From: Lautropia mirabilis
GTDB taxonomy: Bacteria > Pseudomonadota > Gammaproteobacteria > Burkholderiales > Burkholderiaceae_B
Reading direction: 5' to 3'
Length of the DNA: 55,024 nt
Assembly: GCA_945876565.1 (NCBI GenBank)
Contig: CAMCOS010000013.1
Location: 1-55,024 of the forward strand
Positions within the stretch are counted from its first letter, which is position 1; the number at the start of each line of letters is the position of its first letter. The notes under the pieces were generated by a model, which saw only the letters and a list, made by a program, of their open reading frames with translations, made no database searches and was not told the origin of the DNA. Position numbers and translations under genes: made by a program. Below, piece after piece: positions 20,527 through 31,245 of the stretch.

Positions 20527-21822
20527 TTAGGGTAGCAGTTGCTCGCCGCGAATTAAGTCCTCAAACGTCTCACGAGTTCGAATTACGTGCCAGTTCTTGC
20601 CGTCAACCAGCACTTCCGCTGCACGTGGGCGAGAATTGTAGTGCCCTGCCATCACAAACCCGTAAGCGCCAGCGGACTCAATGGCTAATAGGTCAGCCTC
20701 TTGAAGTGCCAATGCCCGTGCGCGAGCCAGCCAATCGGCGCTCTCACAGACAGGCCCAACGACGTCGTAGACGGTTTGCTCTGTTGCACGCGGTATACAG
20801 GGCAATACACCATGCCAAGCCTCATACAGCGCTGGGCGCATCAGATCATTCATGCCGGCATCTACGATCGCAAAATCTTTGTCATCGGTGTGCTTCAGAT
20901 ACTGAACTTCGGTCAGCAGCACGCCCGCGTTTCCGACCAATGAACGGCCAGGTTCGAGCACGAGCTCGAGGTATAGTCCTTGTTGCGCTAGCCTTTCAAA
21001 AACAGCCGATAGCAAGACGACGGGTGCAAGCGGCGTCTCATCGTCATAGCGAATACCCAAGCCGCCTCCTAAGTCTAGGTGATGCAACTCAATGCCCGCT
21101 GATCGCAGCTGTTCAATCAAGGTCAAAAGTTTGTCCAAGGCGTCTAGATACGGGCTGACTTCAGTGATCTGTGAACCGATATGGCAATCAACACCCACCA
21201 CATTCAGGTTGGGCAACTGCTTGGCCAAACGGTAGGCATCGAGCGCGCAGTCAATGGCAATGCCGAACTTGTTCTCTTTCAGGCCAGTTGAGATGTAGGG
21301 GTGGGTTTGTGCGTCAACGTCGGGATTGACCCGCAGTGATACTGGCGCTGTTTTGCCGAGTCGTGCGGCGACCGCAGATAAGCGTACTAACTCGGGTACA
21401 GACTCCACGTTAAAGCATTTAACACCAGCGGCCAATGCAAGCTCCATTTCCCAAACTTCTTTGCCCACCCCAGAAAAAACGACCTTACCAGGGTTGCCAC
21501 CGGCGGCGATGACACGCTTGAGTTCACCACCTGACACAATGTCGAAACCACTGCCGAGTTTGGCGAACTGTTGCAAAATCGCAAGGTTGGAATTGGCTTT
21601 CATGCCGTAGCACACCAGTACCGAGTGGCCCTTGGTGGCGCTGGCATAGGCTTGCCAAGCAGTCTGAAGAGCGGCTTTGGAGTACACGTATAAAGGGGTG
21701 CCAAGCTCCTGGCCCAGTGAGCTCAACGCAACGTCCTCGGCGTATAGTGCGCCATCGCGGTAGTGGAAATGAGGGTGTCCGGCGGGCGTGGCGAGGTTTT
21801 GTTGATCAGTCAGTGAGGGCAT
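20527..21822 (-). CDS. lysA: diaminopimelate decarboxylase
   Basis: LysA is the PLP enzyme that makes L-lysine from meso-diaminopimelate. The product of 431 residues has the PLP lysine in YGMKANSN, the phosphate-binding LDLGGGLGIRY, the arginine-containing EPGRSLVGNAG, and the VCESADW segment completing the substrate site from the partner subunit. ATG 21822 was chosen; a TTG at 21873 in the same frame would overlap the upstream lptM gene. The lptM-lysA pair is typical. Confidence 0.96.
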   Translation of the reverse strand: MPSLTDQQNLATPAGHPHFHYRDGALYAEDVALSSLGQELGTPLYVYSKAALQTAWQAYASATKGHSVLVCYGMKANSNLAILQQFAKLGSGFDIVSGGELKRVIAAGGNPGKVVFSGVGKEVWEMELALAAGVKCFNVESVPELVRLSAVAARLGKTAPVSLRVNPDVDAQTHPYISTGLKENKFGIAIDCALDAYRLAKQLPNLNVVGVDCHIGSQITEVSPYLDALDKLLTLIEQLRSAGIELHHLDLGGGLGIRYDDETPLAPVVLLSAVFERLAQQGLYLELVLEPGRSLVGNAGVLLTEVQYLKHTDDKDFAIVDAGMNDLMRPALYEAWHGVLPCIPRATEQTVYDVVGPVCESADWLARARALALQEADLLAIESAGAYGFVMAGHYNSRPRAAEVLVDGKNWHVIRTRETFEDLIRGEQLLP

Positions 21823-21844
21823 GGTCGACAAGCGATGAAATAAA

Positions 21845-22066
21845 TTATTCAATGACAATGGGCGCTGGTTCAAGCGATGGATTAATTGATTCGGGCGGAA
21901 TATTCGTCTCTGGTTCTTTGAGGACGGTGCCTTGGCCGCTAAGGGTGTCCGGTGGTGGGGGCAAATACAATGGACCTTTGTAACCGCACCCTAGCAGCGA
22001 GGCAAACAATATCGACGCCAAGAGCAATCGATTGCGGCTACCAAGACGATTAGCGGTTGAGGTCAC
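21845..22066 (-). CDS. lptM: LptM-like small lipoprotein
   Basis: This 73-residue lipoprotein precursor has a lipobox LLGC (Cys27) followed by GYKGPLYLP, the hallmark of LptM (YifL). LptM helps the LptDE outer-membrane LPS translocon mature by aiding LptD disulfide rearrangement in E. coli. The rest is a short proline-rich tail. Translation starts at GTG 22066. It precedes lysA by 22 nt and is divergent from cyaY, the same neighbourhood as yifL/cyaY in enterobacteria. Confidence 0.88.
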   Translation of the reverse strand: MTSTANRLGSRNRLLLASILFASLLGCGYKGPLYLPPPPDTLSGQGTVLKEPETNIPPESINPSLEPAPIVIE

Positions 22067-22097
22067 GACGCGCTCCAGAATACCAAAGGATTAGATT

Positions 22098-22427
22098 ATG
22101 ACTGAAACTGAATTTGATGAAGTGATTAGTGCCATTCTAGACAGCATTGAAACGCACGCAGACCAGTGGTACGACAAGCTTGATGTGGACGTGGACACTA
22201 AGCGGGAAGCGAATGTATTGAGTCTTTTGTTCAATAACAAGGTTCCCGTAGTGATTAATAGCCAAGGGCCGTTGCAAGAGCTGTGGGTTGCTGCACCGAG
22301 CGGAGGGTTTCATTACCGATTCGATGGTCAGCACTGGAAAGACACGCGAGGTGGACCGGATCTACATGATGCGCTGTCAGAGATATTCTCTGACGTGACC
22401 GGCCATGAAATCCAAGTTCACCTTTAA
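22098..22427 (+). CDS. cyaY: iron-sulfur cluster assembly protein CyaY (frataxin)
   Basis: Frataxin binds iron and modulates IscS activity in Fe-S cluster assembly. The 109-residue protein has an acidic first helix (TETEFDEVISAILDSIE), the central strand VVINSQGPLQELWVA, and the conserved FHYRFDGQHWKDTRGG block. The start is 31 nt from the divergent lptM start, so the promoters must overlap. Confidence 0.95.
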   Translation: MTETEFDEVISAILDSIETHADQWYDKLDVDVDTKREANVLSLLFNNKVPVVINSQGPLQELWVAAPSGGFHYRFDGQHWKDTRGGPDLHDALSEIFSDVTGHEIQVHL

Positions 22428-22432
22428 AGCCT

Positions 22433-22455
22433 CAACGTCGCAACGTCTCAACGTC
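22433..22455. repeat. three 8-bp tandem repeats between cyaY and mrcA
   Basis: CAACGTC occurs three times at 22433, 22441 and 22449, a period of exactly 8 bp, in the 40-bp gap between two convergent genes. It may be a chance micro-repeat or a protein-binding array. No function is claimed. Confidence 0.6.
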
Positions 22456-22467
22456 CCACCATGACTG

Positions 22468-24894
22468 TTAGTTGCTAATGGGTGCAGGCGCAGCGCTCGA
22501 GCTGTCACCGGTCATGTTCAGTGAATCTAACAGCTCGTCGATTGACTCTTTGCGTTGCTGATCTAGCCCCACCCGAGAAATCGTCTCCCCAGGCGGATAT
22601 TCGGCGAAATACATTGAGTCGCCCTGCACAATCAAGCCACTGGGTGGTGGCCCAGTGGGCTCCTCGGGGAAGCGCTCCAGGGCTTTTTTCATGTAACCCA
22701 TCCAGATCGGCAGCGCAGCACCACCCCCCGTCTCGCGGCTACCCAAAGACTGGGGCTGGTCAAAGCCTAGCCAAGCCACACCAACCAGTCGGGGCGTGTA
22801 GCCTGCAAACCAGGCATCAACGGAATCGTTGGTCGTGCCGGTTTTGCCGGCCAGGTCCTTACGCCCGAGTTCGCGACCAGCGCGAGCGGCCGTGCCAAAC
22901 TGGGCGACACCGCGCAGCATATCGTTCATGACATAGACAGTGCGCGGATCGAGCACGCGCGCTGCCGAATCGCCCGCAACGATGGGCTTGGCGCGCATCA
23001 AAACGTTGTTGCTCGAATCGGTGACGTAATCAATCAAAAATGGCGTGACGCGGTATCCGCCGTTTGCGAACACCGAGAATGCCGCCGCCATTTGCATGGG
23101 CGTCACAGCACCCGCACCGAGTGCCATGGGCAGGTACGGTGGATGCTTCTCCGGTTGAAACCCAAAACGCGTGATGTAGTCTTGCACATACTGCGGCGTG
23201 ATGGCTTGCAGAATGCGGATAGAAACCATGTTGCGCGACTTGGCCATCGCCTGTCGCATGGTGAGTTGATCTTCGTACTCATTGCCGTAGTTTTTTGGGT
23301 TCCACGGCTGGCCAGAGCCGGTCTGTTCAGCTGTCAGCATAAACGGCTGATCGGAAATCAGCGTCGTGGGGGTCATGCCACGCTCAAGCGAGGCGGCATA
23401 AATAAATGGCTTGAATGACGAGCCCGGTTGGCGCCAAGCTTGGGTGACGCGGTTGAACTTGCCGCTAAAAAAATCAAATCCACCCACCATCGCACGAATA
23501 GCGCCATCTTGCGGTGTCATGGCTACCATGGCACCCTCAACATCAGGAAAATTAAGTATTTCCCACTTGCCATCGTCGACTTGCGTAATCGTCACGATGG
23601 AGCCGCGTCGCATGCGCAACTGGTTATCCGCCTTGGGGTTAAGTGATCTTGCCACCACGGCGATGATTTTCTTGTCATCTATGGTCATGATGTCGCTGGC
23701 GGACCTTGCCAATGTGACCGATTTAGGATCCGCCGACAATACAACCGCGGTTCTAAAGCCAGCCACATCCGGATACTCTTCCAGGACTCCGTCTATCCAG
23801 GCGTCAAACTGCTCGGGATCCCTTTCTAAGCCTGCCGGCAAGTCAAGCTGGGCTAGCGGACCCGGATAGCGAGCCCGACGTGTGTATTGCAACACACCGT
23901 CTCTAAGCGAGCGCCACGCCCACTCCTGGTCAGCAGATTGAATGGTGGTGTAGACGTTTAAGCCACGCGAATAGATCTCCTCCCCGTAAAGGGTGAACAT
24001 CAACTGCCTAGCCAGTTCAGCTGCATACTCACCGTGCACGGCATACCCGCCGGCTGGGGTACCTTTGCCAGCATTGAGGACAATCGGCTCATTGAGTGCG
24101 GCTTGGTACTCGGTATTGGTTAGGTAGCCCAGCTCATGCATGCGGCCAAGCACATAGCGCTGTCGCGCTTGGGCACGCGACATGTTGTTTACCGGATTGA
24201 ATCGGGATGGTGCTTTCGGAATACCAGCCAGCATGGCGGCTTGAGCAGCCGTTAGCTCAGAAGGCTCTTTACCAAAATAGGTGCGGGCGGCCGCGGCAAA
24301 GCCGTAGGCTCTGCGCCCGAGATAGATCTGATTCAGGTAAAGCTCGAGAATCTGATCCTTGGTCAGGCTAGATTCGATCTTGTAAGTCAGTAACAGCTCA
24401 TAGAACTTACGGCTGTAGGTTTTCTCAGACGAGAGGTAAAAGTTTCTTGCGACCTGCATCGTGATGGTGCTGGCCCCTTGGGTCTTGGACATGGCCGCCA
24501 CGTTGGCCAAGCCAGCGCGAACCACGCCGGCCCAGTCAATTCCGCCATGTTGATAAAAGCCATCATCCTCGGCAGCCAAAACGGCCGATTTGAGTACATC
24601 GGGAAATTCATCAAAACGCAGAACATTGCGGCGTTCTTCGCCAAATTCACCAATCAATACCTTATCAGCAGTAAAGACGCGCAGCGGCACCCGTGGGCGA
24701 TAATCTGTCATAGCCGTCAGGTCTGGCAGATTGGGCCAGGCGATCGACAAGGCGATCACCACCAAGAGTGCGACACTCGCGATACCGGCTAAGCCGAGAA
24801 CAGCCAGTTTCATCATGAACCGGACGATCCAGGGGCTTGATGAAGCGGCGTCTGTGTCGGCGCCCGAACGGTCTTTGGAAGTGGATTTGCTCAT
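22468..24894 (-). CDS. mrcA: penicillin-binding protein 1A (class A, bifunctional)
   Basis: This enzyme polymerises and cross-links peptidoglycan. The 808-residue protein has a short cytoplasmic tail, one membrane anchor (about residues 28-52), a GT51 glycosyltransferase domain with the catalytic glutamate in AAEDDGFYQHGGID, an OB-like insert, and a transpeptidase domain with SSFK (RQPGSSFKPF), SRN (AKSRNMVSI) and KTGTT motifs. It is divergent from aroK. In many proteobacteria pilMNOPQ lies between mrcA and aroK; those genes are absent here. Confidence 0.96.
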   Translation of the reverse strand: MSKSTSKDRSGADTDAASSSPWIVRFMMKLAVLGLAGIASVALLVVIALSIAWPNLPDLTAMTDYRPRVPLRVFTADKVLIGEFGEERRNVLRFDEFPDVLKSAVLAAEDDGFYQHGGIDWAGVVRAGLANVAAMSKTQGASTITMQVARNFYLSSEKTYSRKFYELLLTYKIESSLTKDQILELYLNQIYLGRRAYGFAAAARTYFGKEPSELTAAQAAMLAGIPKAPSRFNPVNNMSRAQARQRYVLGRMHELGYLTNTEYQAALNEPIVLNAGKGTPAGGYAVHGEYAAELARQLMFTLYGEEIYSRGLNVYTTIQSADQEWAWRSLRDGVLQYTRRARYPGPLAQLDLPAGLERDPEQFDAWIDGVLEEYPDVAGFRTAVVLSADPKSVTLARSASDIMTIDDKKIIAVVARSLNPKADNQLRMRRGSIVTITQVDDGKWEILNFPDVEGAMVAMTPQDGAIRAMVGGFDFFSGKFNRVTQAWRQPGSSFKPFIYAASLERGMTPTTLISDQPFMLTAEQTGSGQPWNPKNYGNEYEDQLTMRQAMAKSRNMVSIRILQAITPQYVQDYITRFGFQPEKHPPYLPMALGAGAVTPMQMAAAFSVFANGGYRVTPFLIDYVTDSSNNVLMRAKPIVAGDSAARVLDPRTVYVMNDMLRGVAQFGTAARAGRELGRKDLAGKTGTTNDSVDAWFAGYTPRLVGVAWLGFDQPQSLGSRETGGGAALPIWMGYMKKALERFPEEPTGPPPSGLIVQGDSMYFAEYPPGETISRVGLDQQRKESIDELLDSLNMTGDSSSAAPAPISN

Positions 24895-24942
24895 AAGTCC
24901 AGAATTTTACGCCTCACTGGCAACGATGTGATAATTAAAACC

Positions 24943-25467
24943 ATGAAAAAACAATCAGCTTGCGTGTTTCTAATTGGCATGCCGGGTTCAGGCAAGTCCA
25001 CCATTGGCAAGGGGCTGGCCAAAGCACTGGATCGACCATTTGTGGACTTGGACCATGAGATCGAAGCACGGTGCGGGGTGGCCATCCCTGTTATCTTTGA
25101 GATCGAAGGTCAAGAAGGGTTCCGTAAACGTGAGTCACAAGCGCTAGAAGCGGTGGCCAATCAGCCGGATTGGGTGGTGGCTACCGGGGGCGGTGCGGTG
25201 TTGGCACCTGCAAATCAGGTAATTTTGTCAGCGAAAGGGATGGTAATTTATCTCAAAGCATCGGTTGATGAGCTCTATCGACGTACAAGTCGTGATCGCA
25301 GCCGACCGTTGTTGGCAACCAACGATCCCAAGGCCCGCTTGCAAGAGTTGTTTGAGCAACGTAGCCCCATCTATCAGTCCTTAGCTGATATGGTGATTGA
25401 GACAGGGTCGGCAAGTGTTTCGTCAGTGGTTCAGCAGATCGTGACAATCTTGAAGAAAAATGGATAA
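24943..25467 (+). CDS. aroK: shikimate kinase
   Basis: AroK phosphorylates shikimate at the 3-hydroxyl, step five of the chorismate pathway. About 174 residues include the Walker A GMPGSGKST, the shikimate-binding VDLDHEIE and FRKRES, the Walker B-like ATGGGAVL, and the lid arginine region RSRPLL. ATG 24943 was preferred over an in-frame GTG at 24928; neither has a strong ribosome-binding site. aroB follows after 3 nt. Confidence 0.95.
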   Translation: MKKQSACVFLIGMPGSGKSTIGKGLAKALDRPFVDLDHEIEARCGVAIPVIFEIEGQEGFRKRESQALEAVANQPDWVVATGGGAVLAPANQVILSAKGMVIYLKASVDELYRRTSRDRSRPLLATNDPKARLQELFEQRSPIYQSLADMVIETGSASVSSVVQQIVTILKKNG

Positions 25468-25470
25468 CGA

Positions 25471-26559
25471 ATGAACGACGTACTAGTTTCAACCCCCGGT
25501 GGGGAGTATCCGATTCACATCGGGGCTGGCCGGCTGGCTCAGATCGGTGAGTCCGTACCTGATGACGCCACTGCCATCGTGATAGTGACCAATCCAACGG
25601 TGGATAATCTATTTGGCGAGCAGACAAGAGCGGCGCTTGGCGCCACCGGTAAACCCGTGACCACGGTTTCACTGCCCGATGGCGAGCAATATAAAGACTG
25701 GCAGACCTTGAATCTGATCTTTGACCACATGCTCGGCCATCAGTTGGACCGGCGTGCGGTCATCGTGGCGCTTGGTGGCGGTGTTGTTGGCGACATGGCC
25801 GGCTTTGCGGCAGCAGTCTACATGCGCGGCATTCGTTTTATTCAAGTGCCGACCACGTTGCTGGCGCAGGTTGACTCCTCGGTGGGCGGTAAAACCGCAG
25901 TTAACCACCCCCTTGGCAAGAACATGATTGGTGCTTTTTACCAGCCCATTGCCGTGGAAATCGACACCTCGGTGCTCGTTTCTTTGCCGGACAGAGAAAT
26001 CAGTGCAGGTCTGGCCGAAGTGGTTAAGTACGGTTTGATCATGGATGCCGGGTTTTTTACTTGGTGTCAGGATAACGCGAGCGGCTTGCGGGCACGCGAT
26101 CCAGAGTTGCTCGCAAAGGCCATACGACGCTCTTGCCAGTTCAAAGCCGAGGTGGTGTCAGCCGATGAGCGCGAGTCGGGTTTGCGCGCCATTCTCAATC
26201 TTGGCCATACGTTTGCGCATGCCATTGAAGCAGGATTGGGCTATGGGCAGTGGCTGCATGGCGAGGCCGTTGGCTGCGGTCTGGTCATGGCTGCCGCTTT
26301 GTCTGAGCGCACGCTGGGCTTTGCTCGCGCCGATGTTGCCCGCGTTAAAGCTGTTGTGGACGCCATCGGTTGCCCGACGCATGCGCCGAGGCTCTTGGGG
26401 GTTGACCAATGGATGTCACTGATGCGATCGGACAAGAAAGCACACGCCGGTGAAATCAAGTTTGTGCTCATGCCTGAGGTGGGGCGAGCCAAGGTGAGCT
26501 CAGCAGCGCCCAATGATGTCGCTGCGGTATTGGACGAATATGCTGTTCATGCGGTCTAG
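25471..26559 (+). CDS. aroB: 3-dehydroquinate synthase
   Basis: AroB converts DAHP to 3-dehydroquinate using NAD and a divalent metal. The 362-residue protein has the NAD-binding [13 protein letters not shown] block, [20 protein letters not shown], and the metal ligands in HTFAHAIE and LHGEAV. The aroK-aroB-dgt order is typical of this lineage. Confidence 0.97.
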   Translation: MNDVLVSTPGGEYPIHIGAGRLAQIGESVPDDATAIVIVTNPTVDNLFGEQTRAALGATGKPVTTVSLPDGEQYKDWQTLNLIFDHMLGHQLDRRAVIVALGGGVVGDMAGFAAAVYMRGIRFIQVPTTLLAQVDSSVGGKTAVNHPLGKNMIGAFYQPIAVEIDTSVLVSLPDREISAGLAEVVKYGLIMDAGFFTWCQDNASGLRARDPELLAKAIRRSCQFKAEVVSADERESGLRAILNLGHTFAHAIEAGLGYGQWLHGEAVGCGLVMAAALSERTLGFARADVARVKAVVDAIGCPTHAPRLLGVDQWMSLMRSDKKAHAGEIKFVLMPEVGRAKVSSAAPNDVAAVLDEYAVHAV

Positions 26560-26572
26560 ACTGGAACACTAA

Positions 26573-27709
26573 ATGAGCGAGCGCGCACCCTACGCCAGTG
26601 ACCCAAGCCGCTCGCGTGGTCGTAGACACGCCGAGCCGGCGCCCGCGAACCGCACTGAATTTCAGCGTGACCGCGATCGCATCATCCACGCCAATGCTTT
26701 TCGGCGGCTGGAATACAAGACCCAAGTGTTTGTAAATCACGAGGGTGACTGGTTTCGCACTCGCCTGACGCATTCACTGGAGGTGGCTCAAATTGCCCGC
26801 GTGATTGCGGCGAGCTTAAGGCTGGATGTCGATCTGACTGAAGCGATTGCATTGGCCCACGATCTTGGCCACACGCCCTTTGGCCATGCAGGGCAAGATG
26901 AGTTGAACCGTTGTTTACAAGAGCTAGTCCCAGATGCAGGCGGCTTTGAGCACAATCTGCAAAGCCTCAGAGTGGTTGATGAACTAGAAGAACGTTATCC
27001 GGGGTTTAATGGTTTAAATCTTTGTTTTGAGACACGAGAGGGGATACTGAAGCATTGCTCGCTGGCCAATGCGCGCCGGCTCGGTGATGTAGGCGAGCGC
27101 TTTATTGCCCGATCTCAGCCATCGCTTGAAGCGCAGCTTGCGAACTTGGCCGACGAGATTGCTTATAACAATCACGACATCGATGATGGTTTGCGTTCGG
27201 GCCTGATCACGTTGGAGCAGTTGCTGACCGTGCCAATTGTGGTTAAACATTTTGAAGCTGTGCGCAGACAGTGGCCCAGTATCCCAGAAAAGCGCGCGGT
27301 GGCTGAGACCATCCGTCAAATGATCAACACGCTGATCATGGATGTCACCACCACGACCCTGGCCAACCTTAAGCGAGTGCAGCCAGTGAGCGCTGAAGCG
27401 GCCAAGGCTTGCGGGCCACTGGTGATGTTTTCAGATGAAGTGCGCGCACAGGCCGATGAGCTTAAGCGTTTTTTACTCAAGGAACTTTATCGGCACTATC
27501 GGGTCAGTCGAATGACTGGCAAAGCCCGCCGGATCGTGCGAGACCTGTTCGTGGTGTTTTTAGAGGAGCCTGGCGTGTTGCCACCTGAATATCGCCGTCA
27601 GGATCGAGTGGCTCAGGCTAGGGCAATCGCTGACTACATCGCCGGCATGACCGACCGCTATGCGATGCTTGAGCATCGGCGGTTGTTTCAGATGGACGAG
27701 TCATTGTGA
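26573..27709 (+). CDS. dgt: deoxyguanosinetriphosphate triphosphohydrolase-like protein
   Basis: This HD-domain dNTPase releases triphosphate from deoxynucleoside triphosphates. The 378 residues show [11 protein letters not shown], the first histidine in [10 protein letters not shown], the HD pair in [14 protein letters not shown], and the downstream aspartate in [15 protein letters not shown]. The length fits the shorter type 2 group rather than E. coli Dgt (about 505 residues). It lies 13 nt after aroB. Confidence 0.93.
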   Translation: MSERAPYASDPSRSRGRRHAEPAPANRTEFQRDRDRIIHANAFRRLEYKTQVFVNHEGDWFRTRLTHSLEVAQIARVIAASLRLDVDLTEAIALAHDLGHTPFGHAGQDELNRCLQELVPDAGGFEHNLQSLRVVDELEERYPGFNGLNLCFETREGILKHCSLANARRLGDVGERFIARSQPSLEAQLANLADEIAYNNHDIDDGLRSGLITLEQLLTVPIVVKHFEAVRRQWPSIPEKRAVAETIRQMINTLIMDVTTTTLANLKRVQPVSAEAAKACGPLVMFSDEVRAQADELKRFLLKELYRHYRVSRMTGKARRIVRDLFVVFLEEPGVLPPEYRRQDRVAQARAIADYIAGMTDRYAMLEHRRLFQMDESL

Positions 27710-27722
27710 AAGGAGTGCAGAT

Positions 27723-28292
27723 ATGATCGCGAACAAGCTTGGCGTATTGGGTGCTTCCTTGGCTTTAGGCATGGGGGCGACAGCCCACGCGCAAAGCCGT
27801 GCGATGCCAGAAACCGACTTATCTCTGTTCATTGTTCAAGAATGCGCATCGTTAGCCAAGGGTGGGCGCTGCGGCGTGTCGTTTGTGCAGACCCCAGCGG
27901 GGATGAGCGCCGCGGGTGACATCGTGCAGAACTGCTCGCCGGGGTGGCTTGCGCATGTCACCGCTGAGCGCGGCACTGTCGAGAAGGGCGGTGTCAATCG
28001 CGGCCAAGCCGTTGTTTGCGGCCACACGGAGCCAGAGCGCGCACTCCGTGCACTCTTTGTTGCTTGCAATGAGCAAACGCTGGGCATTTGCCGCGATGCC
28101 AATCATGTGAATGTCCAGTGGGCATATTGGTCAGGTGATGATCCCGCGCTAAAACAACTGCCCATGGACACACACTTGCAAATTGAACAGTTGCCGCAGG
28201 CTAGTCAGTGCGCTTCCGTGGTTCCGCTCGTTGAGTCTGTCAGTTGTTCGCCACAAGCTGCTGTCATGTTGCGCCAGACGGGCTTGCGCTAA
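27723..28292 (+). CDS. hypothetical exported cysteine-rich protein
   Basis: I do not recognise this 189-residue protein. It starts at ATG 27723 behind AAGGAG and has a clear signal peptide cut after AHA (residue 23). The mature part contains eight cysteines spread evenly along the chain (ECA, RCG, NCS, VCG, ACN, ICR, QCA, SCS contexts), an even number suggesting up to four disulfides in the periplasm. No CxxCH or CxxC motif is present, so it is neither a cytochrome nor a thioredoxin. It starts 13 nt after dgt, so it may be co-transcribed, and is convergent with uvrA. Confidence 0.8.
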   Translation: MIANKLGVLGASLALGMGATAHAQSRAMPETDLSLFIVQECASLAKGGRCGVSFVQTPAGMSAAGDIVQNCSPGWLAHVTAERGTVEKGGVNRGQAVVCGHTEPERALRALFVACNEQTLGICRDANHVNVQWAYWSGDDPALKQLPMDTHLQIEQLPQASQCASVVPLVESVSCSPQAAVMLRQTGLR

Positions 28293-28312
28293 AGACCGAT
28301 ATCGCGCGTACC

Positions 28313-31174
28313 CTACCCGGCAAACTTTGCTTGGGGCGCAGTTTTTTGCTGGGACTGACGCTCAAGTAGCGTTTTGAGGTAGCGACCGGTGTGACTATCA
28401 GGGTTTTGGGCGACTTGTTCAGGCGTGCCTTGCGCAACAATGCGCCCGCCACCATCACCACCCTCCGGCCCTAGGTCAATCACCCAGTCTGCTGTTTTGA
28501 CGACATCGAGGTTGTGTTCAATGACCAAGACCGTGTTGCCAGCGTCGACCAGCTTATTCAGTACGGTCACCAGCAGTGAAATGTCATGGAAATGCAGGCC
28601 GGTGGTGGGCTCATCCAGCACGTAAAGCGTCTGACCACTACCGCGCTTGGACAATTCAAGTGATAGCTTCACGCGTTGCGCCTCACCGCCAGACAAGGTG
28701 GTGGCGCTTTGACCAAGCCGCAAATAGGACAAACCAACATCCAGTAACGTCTGCAAGCGTCTAGCGATCGCTGGCACGGCATTGAAGTAGCCCAGCGCCT
28801 GCTCGACGGTCAGCTCCAGCACCTCGTGGATGTTCTTGCCGCGATAGCGAATCTCGAGCGTTTCGCGGTTGTAGCGCTTGCCATGACACACTTCGCATGG
28901 CACATACATATCCGGCAGAAAGTGCATCTCAACCTTGACCATGCCATCACCCTGGCAGGCCTCACAACGGCCACCCTTGACATTAAAGCTAAAGCGCCCC
29001 GGGTCATAGCCACGTGCGCGGGCTTCGGGCACACCGGCAAATAGTTCGCGAATCGGCGCGAACAATCCGGTGTAGGTGGCCGGGTTACTGCGGGGCGTGC
29101 GCCCGATCGGGCTTTGATCCACCATGATAATTTTGTCTAGACTCTCCAAGCCTTGCATGGTGTCATAAGGTGCGGGCTCGTCATGGCTACGGTTCAGTTT
29201 GCGCGACAGGGACGCAGCCAAGGTGTCATTAATCAGGGTGGATTTGCCGGAGCCGGATACGCCAGTCACGCAGACGAAGCGACCGAGCGGCAAATGCAGG
29301 TCAACCTGCTTTAAGTTGTTGCCCGAGCATCCAAGCAGGGACAGCCTCGGTGTGCCGGCGTCAATCGCGCGTCGTCTGGGCACCTCGATTTGGCGGCGAC
29401 CACTGAGGTAGTCGCCGGTTAGCGATTCGCGTGATTCAATGATCATCGCTGGGGTGCCTTGAGCCACCACTTGACCGCCATGCTCACCCGCCCCAGGGCC
29501 CATGTCCACGATCCAGTCTGCCTGGCGGATCATGTCTTCGTCGTGTTCGACCACCAGCACACTGTTGCCTAATTCGCGCAAGTGCGTCAATGTATCGATG
29601 AGCCTGTCGTTATCGCGCTGGTGCAAGCCAATCGAAGGCTCATCGAGCACGTACATTACGCCAGTCAGCCCGGAGCCGATTTGACTGGCCAGTCGAATGC
29701 GTTGGGCCTCGCCGCCAGAAATGGTGTCCGCGCGGCGGTCCAGCGACAAATAGCTCAATCCGACGTTGTTCAAAAATGCGAGCCGAGCCTGAATTTCACG
29801 CACGATGCGCTCAGCAATGTCGTGTTTGGCGCCTTCAAGCGCCAGTGTTTCAAACCACAATAGGCAGTGCGACAAGGTCAGTGACTCGACCTCATGGATG
29901 GCCTTGTCCCCAACAAGCACGCAGCGCGCCTGGGTGCGCAGGCGGGAGCCACCACAGTCTGGGCAGTGGCGCTGGCTGCGCAATCGATTCAGAGCCTCTC
30001 TTACGGTTGCCGAGTCGGTCTCGCGCCATCGACGCGCCAAGTTAGGCAGCACACCCTCAAAGGGGTGACGTTTGACACTACTTTTGCCGGTGGGGTCGAG
30101 ATAGAAAAATGCAATTTCAGTGGTGCCCGAGCCATGCAGGATCATGTTTTGTATGTCGGCTGGCAGGTCTTGCCAGGGCGTGTCGAGCTCAAACCCAAAG
30201 TGCGCCGCCAAGCTAGTCAGCATGGCAAACGTAAAGGCATTGCGTTTATCCCAGCCTTCGATGGCGCCGGCGCCTAGGCTAAGTTCAGCGAAAGCGACCA
30301 CTTTTTGCGGATCAAAGACGTCGACAAAACCCAAGCCATCACAAGTTGGGCAGGCACCAGTCGGGCTGTTAAAGCTAAATAGGCGCGGCTCTAGTACCCC
30401 GACGGTGTAGTCACATTGAGGGCAGGCGTAGCGACTCGAGAAAGCCTGCTCACGCTCGGCGTCCAGATCCAGAACCAATACCTTGCCGCTGGCCAGGCCA
30501 GCGGCGGTTTCAAGGCTTTCTGCCAACCGAGTCTGGCTGTTGGGCTTCACGCGCAGTCGATCGATGACCACATCAATGTCCAGCGGCTTGTCATCAGGCA
30601 GTTCGGGCAGGGGGTCAAGTGCCAGCATGTCGCCATTGACTCGGATGCGCACAAAGCCTTGTGCCTGCCACTGCTGGCACATGTGCTCGGCATGCCCAAT
30701 GTAACCGCGCTCCACAGGCGCCACGATGGCGATTTTGGTGTCTTCGGGCCAACGCAGGATGGCGTCGACCATTTGGCTGATGCTTTGCGACACCAGTGCG
30801 TCACCATGCGTTGGGCAATGGGGTGTGCCCACTCTGGCGTACAACAAGCGCAGATAGTCGTGAATCTCAGTGATGGTGCCCACGGTCGAGCGCGGGTTGT
30901 GGCCGGCCGACTTTTGTTCGATGGCAATGGCCGGCGACAGTCCTTCGATCAGGTCAACGTCCGGCTTTTCCAAGCGCTGCAGAAATTGTCGGGCATAGGC
31001 CGACAGGCTCTCGACGTAGCGACGCTGACCCTCGGCGTAAAGCGTGTCAAACGCGAGCGAGGATTTGCCAGACCCAGACAGCCCTGTGATGACCACCAGC
31101 GAGTTGCGCGGTAAGTCCAGTGAGATGTTCTTCAGGTTGTGGGTGCGTGCACCGCGAATTCTGATTTGATCCAT
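28313..31174 (-). CDS. uvrA: excinuclease ABC subunit A
   Basis: UvrA is the damage-recognition ATPase of nucleotide excision repair. About 953 residues carry two ABC modules: Walker [13 protein letters not shown] near the N-terminus and [13 protein letters not shown] in the second half, each with an SGGEAQR signature, and the zinc sites CPQCDY...CPTCDG and CEACQGDG...[11 protein letters not shown] 31174 ([16 protein letters not shown]) is preferred; a TTG at 31210 would add twelve unusual residues. It is divergent from an MFS gene. I found no convincing LexA box in the 71-bp gap. Confidence 0.97.
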   Translation of the reverse strand: MDQIRIRGARTHNLKNISLDLPRNSLVVITGLSGSGKSSLAFDTLYAEGQRRYVESLSAYARQFLQRLEKPDVDLIEGLSPAIAIEQKSAGHNPRSTVGTITEIHDYLRLLYARVGTPHCPTHGDALVSQSISQMVDAILRWPEDTKIAIVAPVERGYIGHAEHMCQQWQAQGFVRIRVNGDMLALDPLPELPDDKPLDIDVVIDRLRVKPNSQTRLAESLETAAGLASGKVLVLDLDAEREQAFSSRYACPQCDYTVGVLEPRLFSFNSPTGACPTCDGLGFVDVFDPQKVVAFAELSLGAGAIEGWDKRNAFTFAMLTSLAAHFGFELDTPWQDLPADIQNMILHGSGTTEIAFFYLDPTGKSSVKRHPFEGVLPNLARRWRETDSATVREALNRLRSQRHCPDCGGSRLRTQARCVLVGDKAIHEVESLTLSHCLLWFETLALEGAKHDIAERIVREIQARLAFLNNVGLSYLSLDRRADTISGGEAQRIRLASQIGSGLTGVMYVLDEPSIGLHQRDNDRLIDTLTHLRELGNSVLVVEHDEDMIRQADWIVDMGPGAGEHGGQVVAQGTPAMIIESRESLTGDYLSGRRQIEVPRRRAIDAGTPRLSLLGCSGNNLKQVDLHLPLGRFVCVTGVSGSGKSTLINDTLAASLSRKLNRSHDEPAPYDTMQGLESLDKIIMVDQSPIGRTPRSNPATYTGLFAPIRELFAGVPEARARGYDPGRFSFNVKGGRCEACQGDGMVKVEMHFLPDMYVPCEVCHGKRYNRETLEIRYRGKNIHEVLELTVEQALGYFNAVPAIARRLQTLLDVGLSYLRLGQSATTLSGGEAQRVKLSLELSKRGSGQTLYVLDEPTTGLHFHDISLLVTVLNKLVDAGNTVLVIEHNLDVVKTADWVIDLGPEGGDGGGRIVAQGTPEQVAQNPDSHTGRYLKTLLERQSQQKTAPQAKFAG

Positions 31175-31245
31175 GCCAGGCGGCGGGTCCGATACGTTTT
31201 TTGAGGGCAACTTGGTAATATAACGCGCTCAATGGAAGTTTTTAT

